Assembly (NCBI GenBank): GCA_002319075.1
Contig: NVQB01000001.1
Coordinates: 620,001-684,000, forward strand
Source: Sphingobacteriaceae bacterium
GTDB taxonomy: Bacteria; Bacteroidota; Bacteroidia; B-17B0; Aurantibacillaceae
Direction: 5' to 3'
Length of the DNA: 64,000 bases
Shown: piece by piece, positions 45,573 through 54,414 of the stretch
How the letters are laid out: the number at the start of each line of letters is the position of its first letter
Position numbering within the stretch: the first letter of the stretch is position 1
Position numbers and translations under genes: made by a program
The notes under the pieces: model-generated
Told to the model about the DNA's origin: nothing
The model's database searches: none
Seen by the model: the letters and a program-made list of their open reading frames with translations, nothing else

Positions 45573-46436
45573 ATGAGGCAGCTTAAAATAACCAAGTCAA
45601 TTACAAATCGCGAAAGCGCGTCCCTTGATAAATATCTTCAGGAAATCGGACGTGAGGAACTAATCACCGCAGAAGAAGAGGTTATTTTAGCAAAGAAAAT
45701 TAAAGATGGTGATCAAAAAGCTCTTGAAAAGTTAACCAGGGCGAATCTTAGGTTCGTTGTTTCGGTTGCAAAACAATACCAGAATCAGGGTCTTAGTTTA
45801 CCCGATCTGATCAATGAAGGAAATTTAGGTTTAATCAAAGCTGCGCGCAGATTTGATGAAACCCGTGGATTTAAATTTATTTCTTACGCCGTGTGGTGGA
45901 TTCGTCAAAGTATTTTGCAAGCTTTGGCCGAGCAGAGCCGTATTGTGCGTTTACCTCTAAACCAGGTTGGATCTTTAAATAAGATCAATAAAGCTTACAG
46001 CAAATTAGAACAACAATTTGAACGCGAACCAAGCGCTGAAGAATTAGCTGAGATTTTGGATCTTCCAATCGATAAAGTTAGCGACACTATGAAAGTAAGT
46101 GGTCGTCATGTGAGTATGGATGCTCCTTTCGCTAATGGCGAAGAAAGTAGTTTGTTAGATGTTCTTGTGAATTTAGATTCTCCTAAAGCCGATACGGGTT
46201 TAATGAATGAATCTTTAAGCAAAGAGATAGATCGCGCATTAAGCACTCTTACAGAACGCGAACGCGATGTCGTAAAATTATTTTTTGGTATAGGATTAAA
46301 TCACGGTTTAACGCTTGAAGAAATAGGCGACAAATTTGATCTCACTCGTGAACGTGTTCGCCAGATTAAAGAGAAAGCGATACGTCGTTTACGCCACAGT
46401 AGCCGTAGCAAATTACTGCAACAATATTTAGGATAA
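45573..46436 (+). CDS. rpoD: Primary sigma factor, RpoD/SigA family
   Basis: This 287-residue housekeeping sigma factor has region 1.2 ([20 protein letters not shown]), region 2 ([20 protein letters not shown], then [20 protein letters not shown]), region 3 and region 4.2 ([20 protein letters not shown]). The acidic region 1.1 is missing, as in other Bacteroidota, where this sigma reads TTG/TAnnTTTG promoters. It has its own terminator 18 bp downstream. Confidence 0.97.
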   Translation: MRQLKITKSITNRESASLDKYLQEIGREELITAEEEVILAKKIKDGDQKALEKLTRANLRFVVSVAKQYQNQGLSLPDLINEGNLGLIKAARRFDETRGFKFISYAVWWIRQSILQALAEQSRIVRLPLNQVGSLNKINKAYSKLEQQFEREPSAEELAEILDLPIDKVSDTMKVSGRHVSMDAPFANGEESSLLDVLVNLDSPKADTGLMNESLSKEIDRALSTLTERERDVVKLFFGIGLNHGLTLEEIGDKFDLTRERVRQIKEKAIRRLRHSSRSKLLQQYLG

Positions 46437-46454
46437 TGTAAATTTTTATTTTAT

Positions 46455-46483
46455 AAGCCTCAACTTTTGTTGAGGCTTTTTTG
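46455..46483 (+). terminator. rpoD terminator
   Basis: A perfect 10-bp stem AAGCCTCAAC / GTTGAGGCTT with loop TTTT, followed by TTTTTG. Confidence 0.92.
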
Positions 46484-46696
46484 TTTAACCTAAAACATAC
46501 CCAACTCTTGTGGCATAGGTTTTGCTAAATAAATATCAAATCTTTATTCGGCGAATATCTGCCTGTATTCGTCTAAAAAGCACCAGCACCTAAATCCAAA
46601 TATCTATCATTAACGTTCTTTAGAGAAACGTATAACGAAATTTGCAACTTAAATACAGAACATACGTTTAAATTTACACCTAACCTACCAAAAATT

Positions 46697-47110
46697 ATGG
46701 ACCTTAACCTAAACAACATCATCTACTACATCTTAATTGTAGATGACGACTCTGATGATCATTATTTCTTAAGAACTGCTCTCAATAAAGTAATTCCGCA
46801 GGCGCTCATTGAGTCCGTTTATGACGGCGAAGAGGCTCTTGAATATTTAAATAATTGCACTTTTATGCCTAACGTTATTTTCCTTGATCTTAATATGGCC
46901 AAAATTTCAGGGCGTGACACAATAAAAATCATTAAACAAAACGAAGTGCTCAGCAAAGTACCGGTAGTTATTTTCACAACCAGTAAAGATGAAGACGAAA
47001 AAGCAGAAATGCTTAAACTTGGAGCTTCCGGATTTTATTCTAAACCAAGTCAGATTGAAGACCTTATTGCTGTGGTTGAAGATGTAAAAGAAAAATATCT
47101 CTCCTCTTAA
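46697..47110 (+). CDS. Stand-alone response regulator receiver protein
   Basis: This 137-residue single receiver domain (CheY/Rcp1-like) has no output domain. The acidic pocket is in LIVDDDSDDHYF, the phospho-acceptor Asp in VIFLDLNMAKISGRD, Thr in VVIFTTSKDEDEK and Lys in ASGFYSKPSQ. No histidine kinase is adjacent, so the partner is encoded elsewhere. About 260 bp without a gene precede it; I see no clear promoter there. A terminator follows. Confidence 0.93.
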   Translation: MDLNLNNIIYYILIVDDDSDDHYFLRTALNKVIPQALIESVYDGEEALEYLNNCTFMPNVIFLDLNMAKISGRDTIKIIKQNEVLSKVPVVIFTTSKDEDEKAEMLKLGASGFYSKPSQIEDLIAVVEDVKEKYLSS

Positions 47111-47127
47111 ACTCAGCGCATACTTTT

Positions 47128-47170
47128 AAAACCATTCAAATCTTTTTTTGATAAGATTTGAATGGTTTTT
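47128..47170 (+). terminator. Terminator after the response regulator gene
   Basis: A perfect 15-bp stem (AAACCATTCAAATCT / AGATTTGAATGGTTT, 47128-47142 and 47154-47168), followed by a T-run. It overlaps the promoter of the next gene. Confidence 0.9.
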
Positions 47171-47178
47171 TAGCTTTG
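47148..47178 (+). promoter_or_regulatory. Promoter for the MauE-thioredoxin gene
   Basis: TTTG ending at 47150 and TAGCTTTG (47171-47178) are spaced 20 bp apart and match the Bacteroidota -33/-7 boxes. The ATG at 47185 is only six bases after the -7 box, so the mRNA may start at or near the A of the ATG. The -33 box lies in the loop of the preceding terminator. Confidence 0.6.
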
Positions 47179-47184
47179 TACTTT

Positions 47185-48135
47185 ATGAAAATTTTCAAGA
47201 GTGTTGTTGCTATCGTTTTGTCTGTTTGCCTTGGGCTCGTCTTTATCTATTCAGGATATTCAAAGCTTTTTCCGGCCATTGAACCTTTTGAATTCACTTT
47301 TGTAGATATTGGCATCGCTAATTGGTACATGGCTCCGGTATTCGCCCGATTGTTAATTGGACTCGAATTTTTTATCGGAGTTCTTCTCATAGCGAATTAT
47401 AATCTTCGCAAATTTACTCTCCCCTTTACTATTTCTCTGCTGTTATTCTTTGTAATATATCTTAGCATCCAATTATTTAAAAACGGTAATGAGGGTAACT
47501 GCGGTTGTTTTGGAGAACATATTCAAATGTCACCTTTTGAAGGTATCTTAAAGAATATTGTCATGATCGTAGCGGGCGTTCTCATTTATGTTCTATGGGA
47601 AGGTTGGCGAGTAAGGTATAATGCTTTGCTCTTAAGTCTCTCAGCCATTTCGGTAGTAATAATTCCTTTTATTATTAACCCGGTGGATTACACTTATACT
47701 TCAAATAATCTTGAGGAAAAAGTAAATTATCCTTTAGAACTAAATTTACTTTACTCTCCAGAGGATAGTGTTAAAGTAGAAATTCCCAAAGTTGAATTGC
47801 GAAAGGGAAAACATGTTGTTGCCTTTTTAAGTCTTACCTGTGGCCATTGCCGGATTGCCGCTAAAAAATTCCGCTTAATAAAAAAGGACAATCCCGAACT
47901 TCCCATCTATTTTGTATTAAATGGCGAGCGTTCTAAATACAAGGAGTTTATTGAAGATACAAAGGCTGATAATATTCCTTCAAGTTTTTGCCTGGGCAAA
48001 TCTTTTGTTCAGCTTTCTTCTGCTCATTTGCCACGCATTTATTATTTGGATGAAGGTATGGTCGTAAAAAAAGTGGATTACTTTGAGTTGAATCAGTATG
48101 CAATAGAAACCTGGATGGCAACGGGCAAACCTTAA
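47185..48135 (+). CDS. MauE/DoxX-type membrane protein fused to a thioredoxin-like domain
   Basis: This 316-residue protein has four hydrophobic helices (about 1-180) with LVFIYSGYSKLFPAIEPFEF and NCGCFGEHIQMSPFEGILKN, typical of DoxX/MauE-like proteins of Bacteroidota. A periplasmic thioredoxin-like part follows with VVAFLSLTCGHCRIAAKKF, where CGHC is the redox site. It probably moves electrons or disulfides across the inner membrane. The start is ATG 47185; a frame from TTG 47158 lies inside the terminator stem. Confidence 0.85.
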   Translation: MKIFKSVVAIVLSVCLGLVFIYSGYSKLFPAIEPFEFTFVDIGIANWYMAPVFARLLIGLEFFIGVLLIANYNLRKFTLPFTISLLLFFVIYLSIQLFKNGNEGNCGCFGEHIQMSPFEGILKNIVMIVAGVLIYVLWEGWRVRYNALLLSLSAISVVIIPFIINPVDYTYTSNNLEEKVNYPLELNLLYSPEDSVKVEIPKVELRKGKHVVAFLSLTCGHCRIAAKKFRLIKKDNPELPIYFVLNGERSKYKEFIEDTKADNIPSSFCLGKSFVQLSSAHLPRIYYLDEGMVVKKVDYFELNQYAIETWMATGKP

Positions 48136-48219
48136 CCACTAAAGGCTGTTTAAAACCTTTTTACCTTAACCCTTCTTATCCCCGCTTTATTATTTATTTT
48201 GTGAGCTTAAACCTGCAAA

Positions 48220-50586
48220 ATGAATCGTTATATAGTTTCACTAATGATAGTGTCCTTATCGTTGTGTTCTTTCTCCCAATCTTCAGGGGGTGGTAAGTTC
48301 AGAACTGAAAATCTGCCACGTATTATTTTAAAAGAGCTCAACCGGTTCAGAATCAGCAAGGGCTTAGACACACTTGAAATGAGCGAAATGCTGCAAAGTG
48401 CTGCCGAAATAAGCTCACAGGCGATGGCAGATAACGACTCTGAAAAAACAGACAGAGCAGCGGCTCTGAAATATCTTAAATATGTAGGGGCTACAAAAAA
48501 AGGCGAAGAGCTTACAATGAAAGGGGTTATCAGTAAAGGACGCGAAGATTTCTCAACAGAAGATGTAGCTAAAGTTATTTATACCCGCTGGGAAAATAAC
48601 GCAAAAGATTTACCTATACTTACGAATCCAAAATACACTTTAGTTGGCATAGTGGGCACTATCGACGAAGATGGAGAGAAAGTATATGTAAGTGCATTTT
48701 TTGGTGGTTATGATATTACAAATGGTGGCGTTATCTACAAAGAACAACTTACTGTGCCCTTTAATACAAAATCAAAATCGTTAAAACCCGCAGATCCCAA
48801 GGTGTGTAAAACCTGCGAACGCTGGCGCAATTACGACCTCCTTCAAAAAGGTTTATATGTTGAAGGTGACAAGATTTATTTACGGTATCCCAATGCAAAA
48901 GACTTGCGACGCATTCTGAAAAAAGAAAAGGATGGACTTGCTGTGGATATTGTTCAGAGAAGCCAGTTTATCAGCGCGGATTACAACATTGTAGATAATA
49001 ACTTATTGGCCAAAGGTGTTACAAGTAAAGTTATTTTCAAAGAAGCTATTTTTAAAAAAAACAGACTTATTACTAAAGATAAGAAAGCAAATAGAAAGGT
49101 AAAAGGTATTGATGTACTGATAGGAAAATTTGATCCTAAAATTACAGGCGCTTATGAATTAAACCTGCTGGTTGTTCAAAACGGATTGCTCTGCAAAACG
49201 GTCACCCGCGGTTATACAGAAACAAATAACACCGAGAGCAATACGCCTATAGGGCTTTTACCCATTCAAAACAGTCGCGGGTTAAAGCCGGCTTTTGAAC
49301 CGCGTTCCGAGAGTTCCATTGTTAATTTCATTATTCCATTCGAGAAAAATAAGGCAGAATTTAAACAGGCAGATATAGAGCCATTTATTAAAGCCATGAA
49401 TGAACCTGACTTTATTATTGATGGACTTTATATTTATGCTTATGCATCCATTGAGGGTGACTCTGTAGCTAATTCCAAACTGCAACGTAAGCGCGCTGAG
49501 AGCGTGGTAAGCGTTCTTCAGGGAATGCAAAACAATAAGATCAGTCCAACCATTCAAACCAAAGATAGCTGGGGATTATTTTTACTTGAAAATGAAGATG
49601 GAAAGTATGCTGACATTGTAAACCTGGGTAAAAAGAAAGCTATTGACAGAATTAACAGTGACAAAAAATTATTGACGGAACTTGAACCTATTTTGGCGAA
49701 GGAACGTTTTGCTCAAATCATCATGGATGTTACTTACGATGTAAGTGGAACGAAGGAGCAGAAATTTTCAGCAGTGACATTCAACAGAGCAGTAAAGGCT
49801 AATAATACCAAGCTTTCGTACAAAATAATGGAGTTCATTAATAAACGTGTACTCGAAGGAAAATATCCGGCAAGCATTTATGACAGTTTAAAAATTATAG
49901 AGGATCCGAAAAATGTAGGCTTGTTAAATAACCAGGTTTATTACACGTATCAGGCGAGTAATGCTATTGACGAAGAAGATGAAAAAGTATTTGATAAACT
50001 CCTCACTCTTGAACCAACAAATCCAGTTTTACAGTACAACAAAGTTTTCTGTCAGTTAAAATTAGATAGTGGTGCAGGAAATCCTGAACACCAGGCACAA
50101 GTGCAGCAAACCATTAATAATTTATACGGCAAACTGGACAGCAATTTTGTAAACGGATTAAACATTGAATGGCAATTCAAAATCATGGAAACGCTGGATA
50201 CCATGGCAAACTCTGAAGTGCTTATCGAGGCCTGCATTACACGCATCAAACAATTTTATAATATTAAAGATGCTACCTGGCAAAACGCCCTAAAACTTGC
50301 CTCCGTTTTTAATCGCGCTAAAGATTATAACTACGCGGCTACCCTGCTCGAGCCCTACCTCTCTAATTCAAATGTTAGCGAAAATCTCGTCTTCACCTAC
50401 ATCAGCTCTGCAAGCCGTGTACAGGAAAAATATTATTCACGAACATTTGCAAAGGCTCTTGCAATAGCAAAAGAGAAAAACCAGGAACGTTACTGCAAAT
50501 TATTCGGTGAACCTTTTATGACTTTCCAGGTACTGGAAAATCCGGAAGTAAAAAGAGTGTATCAAACAAATTGCGGTAAACAATAG
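48220..50586 (+). CDS. CAP-like domain / OmpA-like domain fusion protein
   Basis: This 788-residue protein has a signal peptide (SLMIVSLSLCSFSQSSGGGK). A CAP/SCP-like domain follows at about 30-170 (LKELNRFRISKGLDTLEMSE, YTLVGIVGTIDEDGEKVYVS). The His residues usually found in CAP active sites are absent. A middle region of unknown fold comes next, then an OmpA-like segment at about 365-450 (FIIPFEKNKAEFKQADIEPF, NSKLQRKRAESVV), which would bind peptidoglycan. The last 250 residues are helical repeats, TPR-like by eye. It may be a periplasmic envelope scaffold. It belongs to no named family I recognise. Confidence 0.75.
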   Translation: MNRYIVSLMIVSLSLCSFSQSSGGGKFRTENLPRIILKELNRFRISKGLDTLEMSEMLQSAAEISSQAMADNDSEKTDRAAALKYLKYVGATKKGEELTMKGVISKGREDFSTEDVAKVIYTRWENNAKDLPILTNPKYTLVGIVGTIDEDGEKVYVSAFFGGYDITNGGVIYKEQLTVPFNTKSKSLKPADPKVCKTCERWRNYDLLQKGLYVEGDKIYLRYPNAKDLRRILKKEKDGLAVDIVQRSQFISADYNIVDNNLLAKGVTSKVIFKEAIFKKNRLITKDKKANRKVKGIDVLIGKFDPKITGAYELNLLVVQNGLLCKTVTRGYTETNNTESNTPIGLLPIQNSRGLKPAFEPRSESSIVNFIIPFEKNKAEFKQADIEPFIKAMNEPDFIIDGLYIYAYASIEGDSVANSKLQRKRAESVVSVLQGMQNNKISPTIQTKDSWGLFLLENEDGKYADIVNLGKKKAIDRINSDKKLLTELEPILAKERFAQIIMDVTYDVSGTKEQKFSAVTFNRAVKANNTKLSYKIMEFINKRVLEGKYPASIYDSLKIIEDPKNVGLLNNQVYYTYQASNAIDEEDEKVFDKLLTLEPTNPVLQYNKVFCQLKLDSGAGNPEHQAQVQQTINNLYGKLDSNFVNGLNIEWQFKIMETLDTMANSEVLIEACITRIKQFYNIKDATWQNALKLASVFNRAKDYNYAATLLEPYLSNSNVSENLVFTYISSASRVQEKYYSRTFAKALAIAKEKNQERYCKLFGEPFMTFQVLENPEVKRVYQTNCGKQ

Positions 50587-50694
50587 ACCGTCTCTAAATT
50601 TCAATTTGAGCATTAAAAAATACCGTATTCATTCGTAAAGGAAACTATATGGCAAACGATCGCCTTATAGTTATATCTCTTTCAGAAAAACGGA

Positions 50695-50949
50695 TTACTT
50701 TCCTTTAGAAGGAATAAAACTAAAAACGAATTTAAAGACGTTAAAATAGGAAGATGGTTTGTTATCGTATTTTCCTAGGCTCTCCTCGGTTGAAGAATGC
50801 GATTTCACCTTAGTATCCGTATCAAGCGATGCGCCAGACTGCAGTGGATGTAAAAAAGTATTCACATACACTTTCGGAGTTGCCATCCATAGAGCAATAA
50901 GCAACAAAAAAGAAGCTGAAGCTATTTTTATGTACTTGGTCTTAAGCAT
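50695..50949 (-). CDS. Small membrane-anchored hypothetical protein
   Basis: This 84-residue frame has one strong N-terminal hydrophobic helix (IKIASASFLLLIALWMATPK) and a polar tail with several Ser, Lys and His, ending FVFSFIPSKGK. It resembles small, poorly conserved Bacteroidota proteins with a signal anchor. Nothing else fills the gap of about 440 bp between the CAP/OmpA gene and yidC. The function is unknown and the gene itself is only moderately certain. Confidence 0.5.
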   Translation of the reverse strand: MLKTKYIKIASASFLLLIALWMATPKVYVNTFLHPLQSGASLDTDTKVKSHSSTEESLGKYDNKPSSYFNVFKFVFSFIPSKGK

Positions 50950-51030
50950 TTAACGAGACAAATTAAAAGAATAAAAGTTATACCGCCAAAAAATTAACAG
51001 AAATCAAGAAATTCCTGTTAAAATTAACAT

Positions 51031-52917
51031 TTACTTTTTCTTAGCAGGAAGTTGCTGTCTTTGTTTAGCCATGTCTTCTAATCTTTTTTGGAAATTAGAA
51101 ACTTTAGCCGGCTTTTTCATATTAGCTTCCAGTTGTAATCTGATTTTTTGATCGCTTACAATCTTCTTAATGATCCAGTTTTGCAAAAAGGTAAACATAT
51201 TCGCTAAGAAATAATACCAGCTTAAACCGGCAGCGTAATCGTTCATTACAGCCAGGAAAATAACAGGCATAAAATACATCATAAATTTCATACCCGGCAT
51301 TTGATTGTTCTGCTGTGGCATCATACTGCTATTCATGTAAGTGTAAGCAAGCGTACTCACAAACATTAATAAAGCAAATAAACTTACGTGATCTCCATAA
51401 ACAGAATTGATGAAAGGAACAAAACCAAAGGTCCAGATACTGTCATAAGTACTTAAATCTTCAGCCCAGAAAAAACCTTGCTGACGTAATTCTATCGCAG
51501 CCGGCATAAAGTTAAATAAGGCAATTAGAATAGGGAACTGCAATAATAGAGGTAGACAACCCGACAAAGGATTTACCCCAGCCTTTCGATACAATGCCAT
51601 CTGTTCCTGTTGCTTCTTCATAGGATCAGCATTCTTCTCGTATTTGGCATTCAACGCGTCTGTTTCTGGTTTCAGTACACGCATTTTTGCTCCACTCATA
51701 TATGTTTTATATGCAATTGGTAGTAATACTATTTTTACAACGATAGTAAGAATCAGAATTACCAGTCCAAGATTTAAAAAACCTAGCCAGTTAAAAAGTG
51801 GAATTACTAACCATTTATTGATGTAACTGAAAATACTCCAACCCATTGGAATAATTTTTTCAAGTTCCCAATCGTATTTTGAAATGGTATAGTAGTGATT
51901 TGGTCCGAAATAAAATTTATAAGAAAACTTTTCGTCCGGTGTATGTCCAAAAGGAATTCCCAATTCACTTTTTACCGACTTAACTATATTGGATGAATTT
52001 GGACGTGGAAAAGATTTGATTATGCTTCCACCCTTATTAAAAAAATTATCTGCAATAATAGTTGAATTAAAAAATTGTTGTTTGAAGCACACCCACTTGA
52101 TATCAGCCTCATTTAATTCTTTCTCTTCATTGTCTTTAGAAGTTGGTTTAAGGTAATCTGGACTATTTTGATTTTGTTTGAAATAGATAGTAGCCGCTTC
52201 TTTTTCTTTCTTGATATATTTTTCCTGGCTTGGATACTGCATGCTCCAGTTTAACTGCAATTGATCTTCAGTTTGAGAAATGATATTCTGCATGCCAACA
52301 AAACGAATTTCCGAATCTACAATATAATCGTTAGGCTTAAGCGAATAAGAATACTCAATATAACTGCCAGGCTTAGAAGTCTCCAGTTTTAAAATAATAC
52401 TTGACGCCGTTTGTTTAACCGATTTGAAATAAAAACTATCTGTAGAGAAAATACGCGTACGGTCGTAGGCACTTAACTTAAGAGAGAAGTTTGTAGAATC
52501 TTTATCAAATAAAATAAGACTCTCAGTTTGTTCTGAACGATGGTAATTTTTTAATTCAACCTTTTCAATTTGACCACCTCTATTAGAAATAGTTGCTTTT
52601 ACGTTTTCATTTTCAATAACAAAAACCTCAGGTTTACCCTGAGTTGCAACGGCAAAATCTTTATAGTTATCGGTTAATGCAATATTTTTTACTGAATCTG
52701 AAACAGCAATTGCTTGTTGCAATGTATCTTGTTTTGATTGGGGAAGGGCAGCCATCTTAGCTGCTTCTTTTATTAAAAGATCTTTTTGTACTTGTTCTAT
52801 AGAGTCTCTTACAACCTTATTTCTGGCGATCTGTTCTTTTGTTGGTCCGCTGAAATACAACCATACTCCTAAAATTGCCGCAATTAAACCTAGCCCTATT
52901 AACGATTTTTTGTCCAC
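51031..52917 (-). CDS. yidC: Membrane protein insertase YidC
   Basis: This 628-residue insertase has an N-terminal membrane helix (KSLIGLGLIAAILGVWLYFS) and a large periplasmic beta domain (about 80-340). Five membrane helices follow with GAKMRVLKPETDALNAKYEK, YRKAGVNPLSGCLPLLLQFP and SMMPQQNNQMPGMKFMMYFM. A basic tail (KRLEDMAKQRQQLPAKKK) probably contacts the ribosome. It places proteins in the inner membrane with or without Sec. Its length is normal for a Gram-negative YidC. Confidence 0.97.
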   Translation of the reverse strand: MDKKSLIGLGLIAAILGVWLYFSGPTKEQIARNKVVRDSIEQVQKDLLIKEAAKMAALPQSKQDTLQQAIAVSDSVKNIALTDNYKDFAVATQGKPEVFVIENENVKATISNRGGQIEKVELKNYHRSEQTESLILFDKDSTNFSLKLSAYDRTRIFSTDSFYFKSVKQTASSIILKLETSKPGSYIEYSYSLKPNDYIVDSEIRFVGMQNIISQTEDQLQLNWSMQYPSQEKYIKKEKEAATIYFKQNQNSPDYLKPTSKDNEEKELNEADIKWVCFKQQFFNSTIIADNFFNKGGSIIKSFPRPNSSNIVKSVKSELGIPFGHTPDEKFSYKFYFGPNHYYTISKYDWELEKIIPMGWSIFSYINKWLVIPLFNWLGFLNLGLVILILTIVVKIVLLPIAYKTYMSGAKMRVLKPETDALNAKYEKNADPMKKQQEQMALYRKAGVNPLSGCLPLLLQFPILIALFNFMPAAIELRQQGFFWAEDLSTYDSIWTFGFVPFINSVYGDHVSLFALLMFVSTLAYTYMNSSMMPQQNNQMPGMKFMMYFMPVIFLAVMNDYAAGLSWYYFLANMFTFLQNWIIKKIVSDQKIRLQLEANMKKPAKVSNFQKRLEDMAKQRQQLPAKKK

Positions 52918-53075
52918 TTTTATTAATTTAAAGAGCGCAAATTTAGTATTTATTTAGCGGGTAGAAAAATGGAAATCAATAAGAATAACGAAAACGGTGA
53001 GATAGCAGGTAAGCCCGCAAATTCAGTAGGTAAAGCCAAATAATTAGCAGGCGAGGTGTATTTGTTCGGAACTAG

Positions 53076-54413
53076 TTAGAACTTCTCTCCCTCCAGCCTG
53101 GCAACTACCGCGCTTGCTACAGCATTTCCAACCACATTTGTAGCGCTTCGGCCCATATCCAGAAACTGATCTACTGCAAGTAAGAGAAGAAGGCCTTCCA
53201 CAGGAATTTTAAACATTGTTAACATGCCCGCAATTACAACCAAAGAGGCACGCGGAACTCCTGCCATGCCCTTACTTGTTATCAATAAGATCAACATCAT
53301 CTTTATCTGGTCACCTGTGCTGATATCAATGCCGTAGCTTTGAGCAATGAACACGGTGGCAAATGTCATGTACATGATACTACCATCCAGATTAAAAGAA
53401 TACCCAAGCGGTAAAACAAAACTCACGATCCGGTTACTGATTCCATGTTTTTCAAGAGCTTCAATTGTTTTAGGCATTGCACTTTCACTACTAGCAGTGC
53501 TAAACGCCAGTAGTATCGGTTCTTTAATATCCTTCAGCAATCTGAAATAATTAATTCTGAATGCCAGACAAACAACAAAAAGAACGCCAAAAACAAAGAA
53601 TATTAGTCCGCCAAAAAAACAAAGAATTAAATTGAGATAGCCACCCAACACATCAAAGCCCTGCTGAATAACAACGGCTGTAATAGCTCCAAACACGCCA
53701 ATTGGCGCGAAGTTCATCACATAATTGGTAACTTTAAACATCACGTGACTCAAACTATCGAAAGCTTTAATTATCGGTTTTCCAGATTCCCCAACTGCGG
53801 CAGTTGCTATCCCGAAAAACAAAGCAAAAACCACTATTGGTAAAATATCGTTGCTTGCCATTGACCTGATAATGCTTTCAGGTATAACGTGATCGATGAA
53901 ATTTTTAGAAGTCTGTGATGTTGATTTTATGCCTGAATCTACCAACGCATCAGGCATTTCGAGATGAAGGGCTTTTCCAGGCTCAAAAACGTTTACAATA
54001 ACTAGTCCTAGTGCAAGAGCAATGAGCGTGGCGCTGGTAAAATAAACTAATGTCTTTAAGCCAATTCTTCCCACACTTTTAAAATCGCCCACTTTCGCAA
54101 CGCCTGTTACAAGCACTGCAAGTACAAGAGGTGCAATAATCATTTTGATGAGATGCAGAAAAATATCACTTAAAATGGAAAAATTAGATGCTACCTCTTT
54201 TTTACGTTCGCTTAGTTTTTTATCCTCATATTTCTTTAAGGTCGTCTCTACCTGTTTTTTGGTTTCTGCATTAGAAATCTTCGATACCGAAACCTTGTTA
54301 TACTCAAATTTGTTATTTGTAATAGAAACGTTAATTCCGTAGCCAAGAATTAATCCCGCCAGCATGGCAATTAATATAAATCCAATTAATTTGTTCTTTG
54401 AAAAATAACTCAT
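53076..54413 (-). CDS. Dicarboxylate/amino acid:cation symporter (DAACS family)
   Basis: This 445-residue GltP/DctA-like symporter has the substrate region AFSTASSESAMPKTIEALEK, the NLDG-type motif LGYSFNLDGSIMYMTF (NMDGT in most relatives) and ITSKGMAGVPRASLVVIAG. A charged segment of about 50 residues between helices 1 and 2 (NAETKKQVETTLKKYEDKKL) is longer than in GltP. The substrate is probably glutamate, aspartate or a C4-dicarboxylate. It starts one base after the murF stop and is thus co-transcribed with it. Confidence 0.94.
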   Translation of the reverse strand: MSYFSKNKLIGFILIAMLAGLILGYGINVSITNNKFEYNKVSVSKISNAETKKQVETTLKKYEDKKLSERKKEVASNFSILSDIFLHLIKMIIAPLVLAVLVTGVAKVGDFKSVGRIGLKTLVYFTSATLIALALGLVIVNVFEPGKALHLEMPDALVDSGIKSTSQTSKNFIDHVIPESIIRSMASNDILPIVVFALFFGIATAAVGESGKPIIKAFDSLSHVMFKVTNYVMNFAPIGVFGAITAVVIQQGFDVLGGYLNLILCFFGGLIFFVFGVLFVVCLAFRINYFRLLKDIKEPILLAFSTASSESAMPKTIEALEKHGISNRIVSFVLPLGYSFNLDGSIMYMTFATVFIAQSYGIDISTGDQIKMMLILLITSKGMAGVPRASLVVIAGMLTMFKIPVEGLLLLLAVDQFLDMGRSATNVVGNAVASAVVARLEGEKF

Positions 54414-54414
54414 T

